A stretch of DNA of 64,000 bases from Erysipelothrix urinaevulpis (GCF_009828835.1 NZ_WTTB01000002.1:62001-126000); one strand, 5' to 3'; shown: positions 41,625 through 51,311, counted from the stretch's first letter. A program made the numbers and translations. Notes: generated by a model from the sequence alone, not told the origin.

Positions 41625-43487
41625 ATGAAATTAGAAATTTTACCCTTACCCAAATTTTATGAGTTTGCTGATGGGGTTTATGGTTTAAATCATAAAAGTA
41701 AGCTCATTGTTGATCCAAAGATTGACCATAAACTTATCGATACACTCGAATTTTTTCAAAAACGATACAATGAAACAACACATTTAACCATGGATACATA
41801 TCGTGGAAAGAAGGGGCGTTTTGGTGGTGTATCTTTGACAAAGGAGTATCATCTTGAAGGCTATAAACTGATTGTAGATGAAAATGGCGTTGAGATTAAA
41901 GCAGGGTCTAATGTAGCGTTTCATTATGGTCTCATGACCTTGCTGCAACTTATAAAATCATACGGTCTTACTTTACCCTTTATCACGATTTCTGATGATG
42001 CTTATTTTAAACATCGTGGTGTGTATCATGACGTAACACGCGGTAAAGTCCCCAAATTAGAAACGCTTTATGATTTAATTGATCTTTTATCAGAATATAA
42101 AATTAACGAATTGCAACTTTATATTGAACATACGTATTTATGGGAAGGATTAAGTGAAGTTTTTCGTGACAAAGATGCCTACAGTGCTCAAGATATTCTT
42201 AAGCTTGATGCCTATGCCCAGAAAAGACATATTGAACTGATACCATCCATTGCAACTTTTGGTCATATGTATGAAATTTTAGAAAGTCATTCCTTTCGTC
42301 ACTTGTCAGAAAAAGAAATTAAGGATGAAATCCCCTTTTCCTTTGTGAATCGCATGGCTCATCACACACTGGATGTGACCCAGAAAGAAAGTCTTGAATT
42401 AGTTCGGAGCTTGATTGAACAATTTATTCCTTTGTTTTCTTCAAAAAAGTTTAACATCTGTGGTGATGAGACCTTTGATTTAGGACGTTATAAGAATCAA
42501 GACTTAGCAAAAAGGCAGGGTGTCGGTCGTCTTTATGTTGACTTCTTAAAGAAAATCATCGAAATTGTTCAAGAAAACGATCGAGAAGTCTTGTTTTGGG
42601 GTGATATAATTCTTAATCATCCTGAATATCTAAACGAAATACCCAAGAATGTTATCTGTCTTAATTGGGGATACATGGCAAAGCAAAGTGACGAAGCAAC
42701 CAAGCTAATTTCCGCATCGTCGATCCCCCAATATGTTTGTCCTTCAACAACGGGCTGGAATCGGATGATTAATTGGTTTGATAATAGTTCTGAAAATATC
42801 AGAACAATGGTTAAACATGCCGTTAAATATGATGCCTATGGAATTTTGAATACTGATTGGGGTGATCATGGGCATGTCAATCTCTTGTCGTCCTCATTGC
42901 CGATGTTGGTGTATGGAGCGGCTCTATCTTGGAATCCTCAATCCATGCGTGATGATACTCATGATGATCAGTTGATTTCAAAGTCGCTTTATGGTCCAAA
43001 TAATTCAGGGCTGGTTGATTTATTGCGAAGAATTTCTAGAGAGCAAAATGCGAATTGGTCTTTTATTAATTTTCATTTAGAGAAAGACTATGCAAACAAA
43101 GAAGTTATTGATCCTTATAAAGAAATTATGAAACAGCTTGACAGCAAAAAAATATACCAGTCGAAAGAAAAACTAGAGATTTTACAAAATGAATTGTTAA
43201 CATATTCAATGACACTAGGAACGAAGCACAGCCAAGATTTTAACGAATTTTTAGTGATGATTGATTTGATGTCGTTAACCCAAGAAGCATTTCTTTATTT
43301 AATGAAATATGAAATGTGTGTTGAAAACATTGAATTAACGCGTCCTGCCCTAGAAATTGCAGTGGATCTAGAATACACATGTCTTGATTATCAACGTGTT
43401 TGGAGGGAAAGAAACAGAGAAAGCGAACTAAGACGAGTTCTTGATACATTTTACAAGCTTGCTGATCGTCTTCGTTCATTTGCCTAA
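41625..43487 (+). CDS. GH20-type beta-N-acetylhexosaminidase family protein
   Basis: 620 residues, no signal peptide, therefore cytoplasmic. Residues about 10-125 resemble the GH20b domain. The (beta/alpha)8 barrel begins near KHRGVYHDVTRGKVP. The catalytic Asp-Glu pair typical of GH20 is D281-E282 in NICGDETFDLG. The sequence is divergent from classical hexosaminidases, and the C-terminal 150 residues are an extra helical region. It probably removes N-acetylglucosamine or N-acetylgalactosamine from an imported oligosaccharide. It directly follows the FAD oxidoreductase gene and is followed by a terminator and then the transporter genes. Confidence 0.82.
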   Translation: MKLEILPLPKFYEFADGVYGLNHKSKLIVDPKIDHKLIDTLEFFQKRYNETTHLTMDTYRGKKGRFGGVSLTKEYHLEGYKLIVDENGVEIKAGSNVAFHYGLMTLLQLIKSYGLTLPFITISDDAYFKHRGVYHDVTRGKVPKLETLYDLIDLLSEYKINELQLYIEHTYLWEGLSEVFRDKDAYSAQDILKLDAYAQKRHIELIPSIATFGHMYEILESHSFRHLSEKEIKDEIPFSFVNRMAHHTLDVTQKESLELVRSLIEQFIPLFSSKKFNICGDETFDLGRYKNQDLAKRQGVGRLYVDFLKKIIEIVQENDREVLFWGDIILNHPEYLNEIPKNVICLNWGYMAKQSDEATKLISASSIPQYVCPSTTGWNRMINWFDNSSENIRTMVKHAVKYDAYGILNTDWGDHGHVNLLSSSLPMLVYGAALSWNPQSMRDDTHDDQLISKSLYGPNNSGLVDLLRRISREQNANWSFINFHLEKDYANKEVIDPYKEIMKQLDSKKIYQSKEKLEILQNELLTYSMTLGTKHSQDFNEFLVMIDLMSLTQEAFLYLMKYEMCVENIELTRPALEIAVDLEYTCLDYQRVWRERNRESELRRVLDTFYKLADRLRSFA

Positions 43488-43490
43488 AAT

Positions 43491-43512
43491 AAGAGCCAAG
43501 CGCTCTTTTTTT
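43491..43512 (+). terminator. Intrinsic terminator after the GH20 gene
   Basis: AAGAGC / GCTCTT with a five-base loop and a run of T. A short stem but a good T tract. It divides the catabolic genes from the transporter-regulator genes. Confidence 0.75.
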
Positions 43513-43571
43513 AATCTATAGGAACGCCATCTTAATTTTGTCCTTGTTATATGAAGTTTCCCATATTGAAC

Positions 43572-43599
43572 TTGTCTTAATGTAAGCGTATTCTATAGT
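43572..43599 (+). promoter_or_regulatory. Candidate promoter of the CUT1 transporter operon
   Basis: TTGTCT (43572-43577), 16-base spacer, TATAGT (43594-43599), about 50 bases before the permease start. Confidence 0.5.
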
Positions 43600-43650
43600 T
43601 AGAAGTCAAGAGTAACTTGTTTTTCACAGTTATTGGATAGGAGAATGTTT

Positions 43651-44553
43651 ATGTCAAAACGACGAAAAAAGAGGCCAATGTCAACGGGGACCAAAATATT
43701 TACTGTATTAAATTATACTTTTTTTACTCTGTTGGGGATCACAACGCTCTTCCCATTTGTCAATCTATTGGCTAAATCTCTTTCAAGTGAAAGTGCATTG
43801 ATTTCAGGAAAGGTTCATTTGTTTCCTGTAGAATTTCAAACAGGGACATACCAGTTTGTTTTAGGTAATCCGCAATTTATTAATGCGTTTAAGGTTTCTT
43901 TGTTTATCACGATTGTGGGGACGTTATTTGGATTGATCATGACAATTCTTATTTCATACCCACTATCAAAACAACGCTTAAGAGGTCGTGGAGGATTTCT
44001 ATTGTATTTTGTCTTTGCCATGATCTTTAATGGGGGACTAATACCTACTTATTTGGTAATGCAGAAACTTGGATTAATTAACAATATATGGGTTTTGATC
44101 TTGCCTACGTTGGTCAATGTCTATAATATGTTAATCATGAAGAATTACTTTGAATCATTGCCAGACAGCATTGAAGAATCGGCTAAGGTTGATGGTGCAT
44201 CAAACTTTAGAATCCTTTTTCAAATTATGTTACCCTTAGCCAAACCTGTTCTAGCGACCATTGCCTTGTTCTTTGCGGTTGCTCATTGGAATAGTTATTA
44301 CAATGCGATGATCTACATAACTAAAGTTGATATGAAACCCTTACAGCTTTACCTAAAAGAATTGGTAAGTTCTACAAAGAATACCTTAGATCAAGCAGGA
44401 TATGAACCTGATATCGATGGGATGTATAATTCATCACCAGAGGCAGTGCAAGCAGCATCGATTATTGCTGCGACAGTCCCAATATTAATTGTTTATCCCT
44501 TTTTACAAAAATACTTTGTAAAAGGGGTGCTTGTCGGATCTGTTAAAGGATAA
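43651..44553 (+). CDS. ABC sugar transporter permease (CUT1, YtcP/LplC-like)
   Basis: 300 residues, six membrane helices. The EAA loop ESAKVDGASNFRILFQIMLP near 172-191 is the classic CUT1 coupling motif. The start at 43651 follows AGGAG by seven bases; other in-frame starts at 43633 and 43645 are too near or lack a site. It works with the binding protein and the second permease that follow. The extra segment near 245-265 (STKNTLDQAGYEPD) is typical of the LplC group. Confidence 0.88.
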   Translation: MSKRRKKRPMSTGTKIFTVLNYTFFTLLGITTLFPFVNLLAKSLSSESALISGKVHLFPVEFQTGTYQFVLGNPQFINAFKVSLFITIVGTLFGLIMTILISYPLSKQRLRGRGGFLLYFVFAMIFNGGLIPTYLVMQKLGLINNIWVLILPTLVNVYNMLIMKNYFESLPDSIEESAKVDGASNFRILFQIMLPLAKPVLATIALFFAVAHWNSYYNAMIYITKVDMKPLQLYLKELVSSTKNTLDQAGYEPDIDGMYNSSPEAVQAASIIAATVPILIVYPFLQKYFVKGVLVGSVKG

Positions 44554-44564
44554 AAGGAGGAAGT

Positions 44565-46028
44565 ATGAAGAAAATTAGTAAATTTACAGGGGTTGTGATG
44601 TTGAGTCTAATGTTATTACTTGTTAGTGCTTGTCAAAAGAAAGAAGCAGTTGACAATGGTGACAAACCTGAATTAAGACAGCTTGGATTCCAGAGAAATT
44701 TTGATCCAAACGAAGACCCAGTTTCAAAAATGTTGGAAGAAGAAACGGGATATAAAGTTCAATATGAAATTTTACCGATGGAAAATTATGATGATAAATT
44801 AAATCTTATGATGGGGAACAAAGAAGAAATTGATATCGTTAAGATGTCAGCGCCACAATATCATAAGTTAGCTGCAGAGGGTGCTCTAGAACCACTTGGC
44901 GATCTGTTGAAAGAGTACGGGACGACATTGATGGATGTGAATGATGAAGAAAGTTGGGAAGCATCTAAAATTGATGGAGAAATTTATGGGATACCAGAAC
45001 GTGCACCCCGACCATTTGTTGGTGATGCATTAGGAATACGTAAAGATATTCTCGATGAAGTTGGGAAAGAAGTTCCTAAAACACTCGATGAATTTTATGA
45101 ATTACTGATTGCAATTCGTGATAAAACTGACTATATTCCAATGACTGGATTTCAGCCAATTGTCCAGCAGATCTCAGGAGCTTTTGGATTTAACGCTCAA
45201 TGGGCAGATGTTAAAGGTGATATTGTGCCACGAATTGAACGTGAAGGAATGAAAGAATACATCGAGTTTATGCAAAAATTGTATGCAGAAGGACTCATTG
45301 ATTCTGAATGGCCTGTGAATGATTATGAAAGTGCACGTGATAAATTTGCCAGTGGAAAAGCAGCGATTATGTCATCCTATGGATGGGGTGCATCAGGTAT
45401 CTTAGTGCCAACGATTAAAGATGAATTCGATACAGAAATCGAATTAATTATGGGCATCACAGGACCCAATGGAGATCGTGGAGCGTGGGTTGAAGCGACG
45501 GGTGTTTCTTGGTATATCGGTATCCCTAAAGCATCTAAACATAAAGAACATGCAATGCAATATCTGAATATGAAAGTTCAACCGGAACTCTTTAAAAAGA
45601 TGACCATTGGTGAAGAGGGGGTTCACTGGGAAAAAGAAGGTGACCGTATGGTTCCGATTTTACCAATCTTTAATGATGAACGCGGAAACTCTGATTGGTT
45701 TATGACATCAACAGACCAAAAAGTTTATGGTGATTACTGGATTTTAAGAACACGTAAAGACGAAAATATGGGAAACACATTTGAAAAAATGTTAGAACAA
45801 GTCGACTATGGTGAAACAGAAGCCATTCGCTTTGCTCCGCCTTTAGAAAGCAATGCTAAATACGGACAACGTCTCAATGAGATGGAATCGAATTATATTA
45901 TTAATGCCATTGCTGATCCCAAATCTGCTGAAAACTATGAAGATTTCCTAACTAAATGGCGAAGTGAGGGTGGCGAACAAACAACAAACGATTTTAATGA
46001 TTGGTATAAGACATACACAAAACAATAA
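44565..46028 (+). CDS. ABC sugar transporter substrate-binding lipoprotein (LplA-like)
   Basis: 487 residues; lipobox VSAC with Cys about 23, then a family 1 binding protein (SKMLEEETGYKVQYEILPM, GWGASGILVP, WYIGIPKASKHKEHAMQYLN). It captures oligosaccharides for the flanking permeases. It starts 12 bases after the first permease and is followed by a stable hairpin, which may give it higher expression than the second permease. Sugar unknown, but the locus suggests an amino-sugar-containing or decorated oligosaccharide. Confidence 0.88.
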   Translation: MKKISKFTGVVMLSLMLLLVSACQKKEAVDNGDKPELRQLGFQRNFDPNEDPVSKMLEEETGYKVQYEILPMENYDDKLNLMMGNKEEIDIVKMSAPQYHKLAAEGALEPLGDLLKEYGTTLMDVNDEESWEASKIDGEIYGIPERAPRPFVGDALGIRKDILDEVGKEVPKTLDEFYELLIAIRDKTDYIPMTGFQPIVQQISGAFGFNAQWADVKGDIVPRIEREGMKEYIEFMQKLYAEGLIDSEWPVNDYESARDKFASGKAAIMSSYGWGASGILVPTIKDEFDTEIELIMGITGPNGDRGAWVEATGVSWYIGIPKASKHKEHAMQYLNMKVQPELFKKMTIGEEGVHWEKEGDRMVPILPIFNDERGNSDWFMTSTDQKVYGDYWILRTRKDENMGNTFEKMLEQVDYGETEAIRFAPPLESNAKYGQRLNEMESNYIINAIADPKSAENYEDFLTKWRSEGGEQTTNDFNDWYKTYTKQ

Positions 46029-46031
46029 AAC

Positions 46032-46052
46032 AAGCAGGCAAAACGCCTGCTT
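46032..46052 (+). terminator. Intercistronic hairpin after the binding-protein gene
   Basis: AAGCAGGC pairs with GCCTGCTT around a five-base loop, but only a short TTT follows. It is more likely an mRNA-stabilising or partly terminating hairpin than a full stop, because the next permease belongs to the same transporter. Confidence 0.65.
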
Positions 46053-46076
46053 TACAATCAATAAGGAGATGATAGG

Positions 46077-47021
46077 ATGGAAGCAATACGTGACATTAAA
46101 ATAAAAAAAGGAAAGTTTGCTCAGTTAAAAACGGATGTGATGAAAGATTGGGAACTTTACGTCATGTTAGTTCCAGGGATTTTATTCTTATTTATCTTTA
46201 ATTATCTACCCATTAGTGGTATTGTTATTGCTTTTCAAGATTTTAATATCTTTAAAGGGATTTTAGGAAGTGAATGGGTGGGATTTAATAATTTTATTAG
46301 ATTGTTTTCTTCAGCTGACTTTGCCTTAATTTTTAAGAATACAATCATAATTTCAATTCTCAAAATTCTGATTCTCTTTCCTCTTCCTATAATCCTTGCT
46401 ATTTTGCTCAATGAAATTAAAAATCTACGATTCAAAAAGACGGTTCAGACAGTGGTGTACCTTCCTCATTTTATTTCATGGGTTATTGTGAGTGGCTTAT
46501 TCATTAATTTACTATCAGTTCATGGTGGTTTTGTTAATGAACTGATTAAATCTTTTGGTGGAACTCCAATTCCGTTTTTCCTTTCAAAGCAACATTTCCG
46601 TGGCGTTTTAATTTTCACTGAAGGATGGAAAGAAGTTGGTTGGGGAACCATTGTCTATCTTGCAGCAATTACAGGCATTGATCAAGAACAGTTTGAAGTT
46701 GCTCGAATTGATGGTGCCAACAAACTACAAGAAATTATTCACATTACGATTCCAAGTATTGCTCCCACGATTATTCTTATGTTCATTTTACGTTTGGGTG
46801 GACTGTTAGAAGCGGGAACAGAACAGATATTGGTCATGTACAATCCTGTTGTGTATGAAGTTGCGGATGTGATTGGAACCTATGTCGTGCGTGTCGGACT
46901 GGGCACTTCAGATTATAGTTTCGCAACAGCTGTTGGTTTGTTTAATTCAGTCATCAGTTTTGTTTTAGTCATTGCGGGTAATAAACTTGCAAAACGCTGG
47001 TTTGATTCAAGTATTTGGTAG
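46077..47021 (+). CDS. ABC sugar transporter permease (CUT1, LplB-like)
   Basis: 314 residues, six membrane helices, EAA loop FEVARIDGANKLQEIIHITIP near 205-225 (central part). AAGGAG lies eight bases before the start. Partner of the other permease and the binding protein. No ATPase gene is in this locus, so the transporter probably uses a shared MsmK/MalK-type ATPase from elsewhere. A terminator follows. Confidence 0.88.
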   Translation: MEAIRDIKIKKGKFAQLKTDVMKDWELYVMLVPGILFLFIFNYLPISGIVIAFQDFNIFKGILGSEWVGFNNFIRLFSSADFALIFKNTIIISILKILILFPLPIILAILLNEIKNLRFKKTVQTVVYLPHFISWVIVSGLFINLLSVHGGFVNELIKSFGGTPIPFFLSKQHFRGVLIFTEGWKEVGWGTIVYLAAITGIDQEQFEVARIDGANKLQEIIHITIPSIAPTIILMFILRLGGLLEAGTEQILVMYNPVVYEVADVIGTYVVRVGLGTSDYSFATAVGLFNSVISFVLVIAGNKLAKRWFDSSIW

Positions 47022-47043
47022 AAAAGAGAGCGATCTCTTTTTT
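47022..47043 (+). terminator. Intrinsic terminator after the CUT1 transporter genes
   Basis: AAAAGAGA / TCTCTTTT with loop GCGA, followed by T. It starts right after the permease stop. Confidence 0.75.
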
Positions 47044-47069
47044 AACTTGTAAGCGATATCATGTATAAT
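47041..47069 (+). promoter_or_regulatory. Candidate promoter of the two-component system
   Basis: TTTAAC (47041-47046), 17-base spacer, TATAAT (47064-47069), or TTAACT with a 16-base spacer. It overlaps the tail of the upstream terminator. Confidence 0.5.
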
Positions 47070-47084
47070 GAAAGGGGTGATACT

Positions 47085-48296
47085 ATGTTAAAGGTAATCG
47101 TCATTGATGATGAGAGTATAACACGAGAAGGGTTAGTGAATTTTGTTGATTGGGAAAAGTATGGGTTCAGAGTGTTTGGTGAAGCAAACGATGGACTACA
47201 AGGTTTAGAACTTGCTGAAAGAATTCAACCAGATCTCGCAATATGTGACATTAAAATGCCCCACATGAATGGCATTGAGATGGCAAGTAAAATGAAAGAA
47301 ATTGCCCCTAATTGTAAACTTGTTTTTTTAAGTGGTTATAGCGATAAAGAATACTTAAAATCTGCTATTAAACTAAATGTTGTCGACTATTTAGAAAAAC
47401 CAATTAATATGAAAGAGATGGAAGATCTTCTACGTCGTGTTCGAAACCATTACGATGAAGAGTCAAATCGTGTCAATCGAAACATTAAACTCAAAGCAAA
47501 AATGGATAAAAGTCATCAGTATTTATTAAATTCAATCATTGAGCGAATCTTAAATGGTCAAGATTACGAACAATCTACACTGGAAATTTTGATGGGCCAC
47601 ATGGGACTTCAATTTCCACTCCATGGAATTTATAAAGTGGTTGTTATTAAAGCACCCAACATTCACATTGAGTCATTAACGTCGCTTCTCAAGAAAAAGA
47701 AAACTGAAGAAGGCTTAACAATGTTAATTGCAGATAAAAATGAGATGTTGATTAGTGTTCATGCTTATGAGATAAAAATGCAAACACTAAGTGGTTTTTA
47801 TCAAGATATTTTTAATATGCCTGAATTTAAAGATAGTCTTGAAGCTGGATTAGGAAAAAAAGTCTTGGCATTTGAAGATCTTAAAGAATCTTATCAAGAT
47901 GCTTTAGATGCTATTACTTGGCAAGGGTATAAGAACAAAAACACGTTGATTTATTCAGATGGTTTCGATAATAACATTAGTGTTGTTAGAGAAGCAGAGC
48001 GATACATTAGTAAAAACTTCGATCAAAATCTAAGCATTCAGGATATTGCGGACGAGGTCTATTTGACGCCACAGTACTTATGCAAAGTATTTAAAACGGC
48101 AACAGGCACAACAATTAATGCTCATATTACAGAAATGAGAATGGAAAGGGCTTGCGACTTATTACTTGACAGAAATTTAAAACTATATGAAGTGGCAGCG
48201 CAAGTTGGGTATCGGGATGCGAACTATTTTGCCAGAGTTTTTAAACGATTCTATGGTTATAACCCTTCAGAATATCGTGAAAATCATAAGGTATAA
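47085..48296 (+). CDS. Response regulator with AraC-type output domain (YesN-like)
   Basis: 403 residues. Receiver domain about 1-120, with the phosphate acceptor D55 in AICDIKMPHMNG and acidic residues DDE near 8-10. A middle region of unknown fold runs about 125-300. Two AraC helix-turn-helix motifs lie near 305-400 (LSIQDIADEVYLTPQYLCKVFK and YEVAAQVGYRDANYFARVFKRF, parts). The start at 47085 follows AAAGGGGTG. It is expected to turn on the neighbouring carbohydrate genes when phosphorylated by the following kinase. Confidence 0.9.
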   Translation: MLKVIVIDDESITREGLVNFVDWEKYGFRVFGEANDGLQGLELAERIQPDLAICDIKMPHMNGIEMASKMKEIAPNCKLVFLSGYSDKEYLKSAIKLNVVDYLEKPINMKEMEDLLRRVRNHYDEESNRVNRNIKLKAKMDKSHQYLLNSIIERILNGQDYEQSTLEILMGHMGLQFPLHGIYKVVVIKAPNIHIESLTSLLKKKKTEEGLTMLIADKNEMLISVHAYEIKMQTLSGFYQDIFNMPEFKDSLEAGLGKKVLAFEDLKESYQDALDAITWQGYKNKNTLIYSDGFDNNISVVREAERYISKNFDQNLSIQDIADEVYLTPQYLCKVFKTATGTTINAHITEMRMERACDLLLDRNLKLYEVAAQVGYRDANYFARVFKRFYGYNPSEYRENHKV

Positions 48297-48298
48297 CG

Positions 48299-50092
48299 AT
48301 GATTAAATTTTTAAAAACTAAAAACAAACAAATTAAACTTCGAGAACGGTTATTTTTGTCTTTAACATTGATAACTGTTTTTTCAGTGTTACTGATTTCG
48401 ATTCTTTTTTATATTCGCTCATCAGCTATTTTGACACATAATACCAAAAGAATGACAGAACAAACGATGATGCAAACTAGTGATTATATTTCATTTCGTC
48501 TCACAACATCAAAAGATATTTCCAGTACGGCATATTTAGATGCGGAACTCAAAACCATGATTAATGCCTTTAAAAATGAAACGAATCAACAAGCAAAATT
48601 TGATCGGTATCGCCGTTTAACAGATATGGTGACAAATTTAGGTGTGGGTCGAGATGTTCATCATATTAGTCTATATGTTGATGATCCATCCATTGAAACA
48701 TTAAGTCGTTCAACCATTAAAGCTGAAGCGTTAATAAAAAACGAATCATGGTATCAAGATGTTATTGATGAAAAAGGCGGGATTGTTTGGCTTCCAGAAG
48801 AAAAACAACAACCTTTTTATCCATACAAAAAAAGAAATGTGATCTCGATTGTTAGAACAATCCCTAATCAAAATGTCAATGATCCACATATTGCTGTACT
48901 TGTGGTCGATATTGCCATAACGACATTCAATGATATCATCAATCAAACACCCATCACAAAAGATGGAACTGTCTACTTAGTTGATCAAGATGGTTATGTC
49001 GTCACATCAACTGAACAAGAAGCAATTGCAACAAATTTAAACTTAGATGAATACATCAATATCGATCATAATTCTTATATCAAAGGAAATAGTGAACGTC
49101 ATATTAACAATCAAAAATCCATTGTTTTTCATCAAAGAATAACGGACATGGATTGGCGTTTAATATCAATTGTTCCTCACAAAGAAATTAATGAAAGTGC
49201 AACGGATGTCCTACGCTTTATGGCAGGTGTTTTAGCCATTGTGTTGCTTATGATTTCTTATATTTCACATCGATTATCAAAAAATATAACCTATCGATTA
49301 GAAGATTTATCAAGTAAAATGGATATGGTAAAAGAAGGAGAATGGGATTTAAGCTTTGATAATATATATCAAGACGAGATCGGTGAACTTCAAGATAATT
49401 TTCTCTATATGACCTTACAAATTAATCAATTGATGGAAGATAAATACCAAGCAGCAATTAATCTACGTAAAGCGGAGCTTAGAACTTTACAAGCACAAAT
49501 TAATCCTCATTTCCTCTACAATATACTGGACCTCATTAATTGGTTAGCAATCAAACATGGCGCGAGTGATATACAAGAGATTGTTGAAAAATTGGCTAAA
49601 TTTTTCAGGCTCTCACTTAGCTCGGGGAAAGAGTTTGTTAAAATAAAAGATGAAATCGAGCATATAAAGTTGTATACAGAAATACAAAATAAACGATTCG
49701 ACGATAACATTGCACTCATTTTAGATGTTGAAGAAGAAATATTAGATTATTATACAATTAATTTGATTTTACAGCCCTTGATTGAAAACTCAATCTTGCA
49801 TGGTATTAATGAAAAAACAGACAAAAAAGGGACCATTAAGATTACAGCATATCAGGATATCGAATCCATTGTAATTGAAATAGAAGATGATGGGATAGGG
49901 ATGAGTGAAGCAAAACTCAACTCGATTTTGAATAAAGAGAAGGTTGATGGATTTGGAGTTCACAATGTTAATGAACGCTTAACAATCCGTTTTGGTGAGA
50001 CCTACGGTTTATTCTACGATTCAATTCATAGTGGTGGTACACGCGTAACCATGCGTATTCCCATCATTTCGACCCTTGATGAATTAGACTAG
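48299..50092 (+). CDS. Sensor histidine kinase (YesM-like, HPK7 type)
   Basis: 597 residues. One membrane helix near 17-37, an extracytoplasmic Cache-like sensor region of about 240 residues, a second helix near 303-325, a HAMP-like stretch, then the kinase with phospho-histidine near 404 in LQAQINPHFLYN. The ATPase motifs are LQPLIENSILHG, EDDGIGM and GFGVHNVNERL. It senses a ligand outside, possibly with the lipoprotein. It begins two bases after the regulator gene. Confidence 0.9.
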   Translation: MIKFLKTKNKQIKLRERLFLSLTLITVFSVLLISILFYIRSSAILTHNTKRMTEQTMMQTSDYISFRLTTSKDISSTAYLDAELKTMINAFKNETNQQAKFDRYRRLTDMVTNLGVGRDVHHISLYVDDPSIETLSRSTIKAEALIKNESWYQDVIDEKGGIVWLPEEKQQPFYPYKKRNVISIVRTIPNQNVNDPHIAVLVVDIAITTFNDIINQTPITKDGTVYLVDQDGYVVTSTEQEAIATNLNLDEYINIDHNSYIKGNSERHINNQKSIVFHQRITDMDWRLISIVPHKEINESATDVLRFMAGVLAIVLLMISYISHRLSKNITYRLEDLSSKMDMVKEGEWDLSFDNIYQDEIGELQDNFLYMTLQINQLMEDKYQAAINLRKAELRTLQAQINPHFLYNILDLINWLAIKHGASDIQEIVEKLAKFFRLSLSSGKEFVKIKDEIEHIKLYTEIQNKRFDDNIALILDVEEEILDYYTINLILQPLIENSILHGINEKTDKKGTIKITAYQDIESIVIEIEDDGIGMSEAKLNSILNKEKVDGFGVHNVNERLTIRFGETYGLFYDSIHSGGTRVTMRIPIISTLDELD

Positions 50093-50110
50093 ATATTAAT
50101 TTTCAAAGAA

Positions 50111-50127
50111 GTGAAACATTATTTCAC
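50111..50127 (+). promoter_or_regulatory. Inverted repeat upstream of the nucleoside transporter promoter
   Basis: GTGAAA-CATTA-TTTCAC, six perfect pairs, ending 12 bases before the -35 box. It could be an operator or part of a weak terminator hairpin of the preceding gene, though no T run follows. Confidence 0.4.
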
Positions 50128-50139
50128 AAAGTGTTCACA

Positions 50140-50168
50140 TTGCTATTTTGTTAAGAATTGGTTAAAAT
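50140..50168 (+). promoter_or_regulatory. Promoter of the nucleoside ABC transporter operon
   Basis: TTGCTA (50140-50145), 17-base spacer, TAAAAT (50163-50168), about 36 bases before the lipoprotein start. Confidence 0.6.
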
Positions 50169-50204
50169 AGAATTACAAGGCAGACTTGTGATGGAGGAAG
50201 AAAA

Positions 50205-51290
50205 ATGAAAAAGAAATTATCGCTTTTATTAGTTGTATTACTTGCATTTTCTTTGGTAGCATGTTCAGCCAACGAAAAAGGTGAAGAAGATAATAAACAT
50301 GAAATTATCTTAATTACCGACGTTGGAACAATTGACGATGGTTCATTTAACCAAGGGTCATATGAAGGTGTTAAAAAATATGGGGATGAACACAAGGTCT
50401 CATATAATTATTATCGTCCTGCAGACAAAGACGATGAAGCGTATTATGAAGAAATTACGCGTGCTATAAACGAAGGTGGTGCTAAAGTAATTGTTACACC
50501 AGGTTTCTTGTTTGAGAAAGCAGTCCATAGAGCACAGAAGGATTACCCAGATGTTAAGTTTATCTTTATTGATGGAGCACCACGAGCAGGTCAAGGTGAA
50601 CCAGACGATATTGCGGAAAATACTTATGCCTTAATTTATGAAGAACAACAAGCAGGTTTTTTAGCTGGGTATGCAGCAGTTAAAGAAGGTTTCACAAAGC
50701 TTGGTTTTATTGGTGGTATGAAAGTTCCTGCCGTTGAAAAATTTGGAATTGGTTATGTCGCAGGTGCGGATCATGCAGCAAAAGAAATGAATGTTGATGT
50801 TGAAATACGTTATAATTATGCAGATACGTTTGAACCTTCAGAAGCAGTTTCTTCATTAGCGGCAGGTTGGTACGCTGATGGTACTGAGGTTATATTCGCT
50901 TCAGCAGGAGGTGCTGGTTATTCAGTGTTCAGTGCTGCAGAACAAAGTGATAAATTTACAATTGGTGTTGACACAGATCAATACGATAAATCGACATCTA
51001 TTATCACATCCGCTAAAAAAGAACTTGAACTATCTGTATATGAGGCGTTAACCGCTCTATATGATGATAAATTTCCAGGTGGAACACAAAAATCTTACGG
51101 AATTCAAGATGATGGAATCGGAATTTCAGATAAATTTGATCGTTTTAAAACATTTACAAAAGAAGAATATGATCAAATCTATAAGAAACTTCAAGATGAT
51201 GTTGATGGATTAAACAGTAGTATCCCTAAAACTCACAAACCTGACTTTAGTGATCATACATTTGATAAAGTAAAAGTTATCGTTGTCTAA
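50205..51290 (+). CDS. BMP/PnrA family nucleoside-binding lipoprotein
   Basis: 361 residues; lipobox LVAC (Cys about 20), then the BMP family domain: LITDVGTIDDGSFNQGSYEG, FIFIDGAPRAG, AGFLAGYAAVKEG, GFIGGMKVPAVEKFGIGYVAG (partly shown) and GVDTDQYD. Members such as PnrA and Med bind purine nucleosides. GGAGGAAG lies before the start. A hairpin terminator separates it from the ATPase gene of the same importer. Confidence 0.92.
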   Translation: MKKKLSLLLVVLLAFSLVACSANEKGEEDNKHEIILITDVGTIDDGSFNQGSYEGVKKYGDEHKVSYNYYRPADKDDEAYYEEITRAINEGGAKVIVTPGFLFEKAVHRAQKDYPDVKFIFIDGAPRAGQGEPDDIAENTYALIYEEQQAGFLAGYAAVKEGFTKLGFIGGMKVPAVEKFGIGYVAGADHAAKEMNVDVEIRYNYADTFEPSEAVSSLAAGWYADGTEVIFASAGGAGYSVFSAAEQSDKFTIGVDTDQYDKSTSIITSAKKELELSVYEALTALYDDKFPGGTQKSYGIQDDGIGISDKFDRFKTFTKEEYDQIYKKLQDDVDGLNSSIPKTHKPDFSDHTFDKVKVIVV

Positions 51291-51311
51291 ACCCATTGAT
51301 ATAAGTGTTTG

